64,000 nucleotides of DNA from JAFLCL01 sp964502175. GTDB lineage: Bacteria; Myxococcota_A; Polyangia; Polyangiales; Sandaracinaceae. Under the pieces are notes generated by a model. It saw nothing but the letters and a program-made list of their open reading frames with translations. It had not been told where the DNA came from and made no database searches. The stretch spans positions 52,108-116,107 of the forward strand of contig CAZCVE010000029.1 of NCBI GenBank assembly GCA_964502175.1, written 5' to 3'. Positions 63,961 to 64,000 of the stretch are shown in pieces (the first letter of the stretch is position 1; every line of letters starts with the position of its first letter). The position numbers were made by a program, and so were the translations under genes.

Positions 63961-64000
63961 CCCGCTCGACCTCACGGCCGGCGGGCGCACGACTCCCGTC

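Overview
The window is GC-rich throughout and is packed with lipoproteins that carry Asp/Ala/Pro linkers, Cys-rich 'myxo disulfide' repeats, MopE-like metal-binding motifs and two MYXO-CTERM-like tails. It also has Ser/Thr kinases fused to other signalling modules. Together these point to a Myxococcota bacterium, probably a Sandaracinaceae/Polyangia-type organism. The taxonomic call is inferred from gene content and no search was run. About fifty protein genes fill the window and no gene-free gap reaches 300 bases. I saw no rRNA, CRISPR array, insertion sequence or convincing tRNA.

Region 1 (0.2-7.9 kb): a DUF1015 protein and a small lipoprotein, then a minus-strand block. In transcription order the block is rpmH, rnpA, yidD, yidC, khpB/jag, a PHA_gran_rgn-like protein, dapA and dapB. 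This is the conserved L34/RNase P/membrane insertase cluster running into lysine and diaminopimelate synthesis. rpmH uses a GTG start, and khpB starts at a GTG inside the end of yidC.

Region 2 (8-28.6 kb): envelope and housekeeping genes. They comprise a lipoprotein alpha/beta hydrolase, several lipoproteins, a Nudix hydrolase, a KAS III enzyme, a TVP38-family membrane protein and an FHA-GAF-sigma54 activator. A HEAT-like repeat lipoprotein has a good sigma70-type promoter. Two tandem Cys-rich MYXO-CTERM-like proteins, a disulfide-repeat/propeller lipoprotein, an SRAP (YedK/HMCES) protein and a YebC regulator complete the block.

Region 3 (28.7-37.5 kb): a signalling and transport island. It holds a Ser/Thr kinase-receiver fusion and a hybrid histidine kinase with pseudo-receiver, receiver, HPt and a C-terminal SpoIIAA/STAS-like domain. 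It also has two stand-alone receivers, a DUF389 membrane protein, NhaA, a 34-residue membrane peptide and an orphan SpoIIAA/STAS-like protein. This is the best candidate here for an undescribed functional unit.

Region 4 (37.5-54.97 kb): further lipoproteins including a DsbA-DsbA-FKBP fusion, XerC, hslVU (HslU with a ten-proline run), an ABHD18-like esterase, a large kinase-ATPase-repeat regulator, a TonB-C-like secreted protein, hutH and engB.

Region 5 (54.98-64 kb): a lactone-oxidase-like flavoprotein fused to a propeller, then a tightly coupled trio of Cys-rich lipoprotein, OmpA-family protein and LysM-FecR-barrel protein. The window ends with a PAP2 phosphatase and a short AT-richer repeat region.

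Start codons were revised wherever a Shine-Dalgarno sequence, lipobox or family N-terminus argued for it, and each entry says so.
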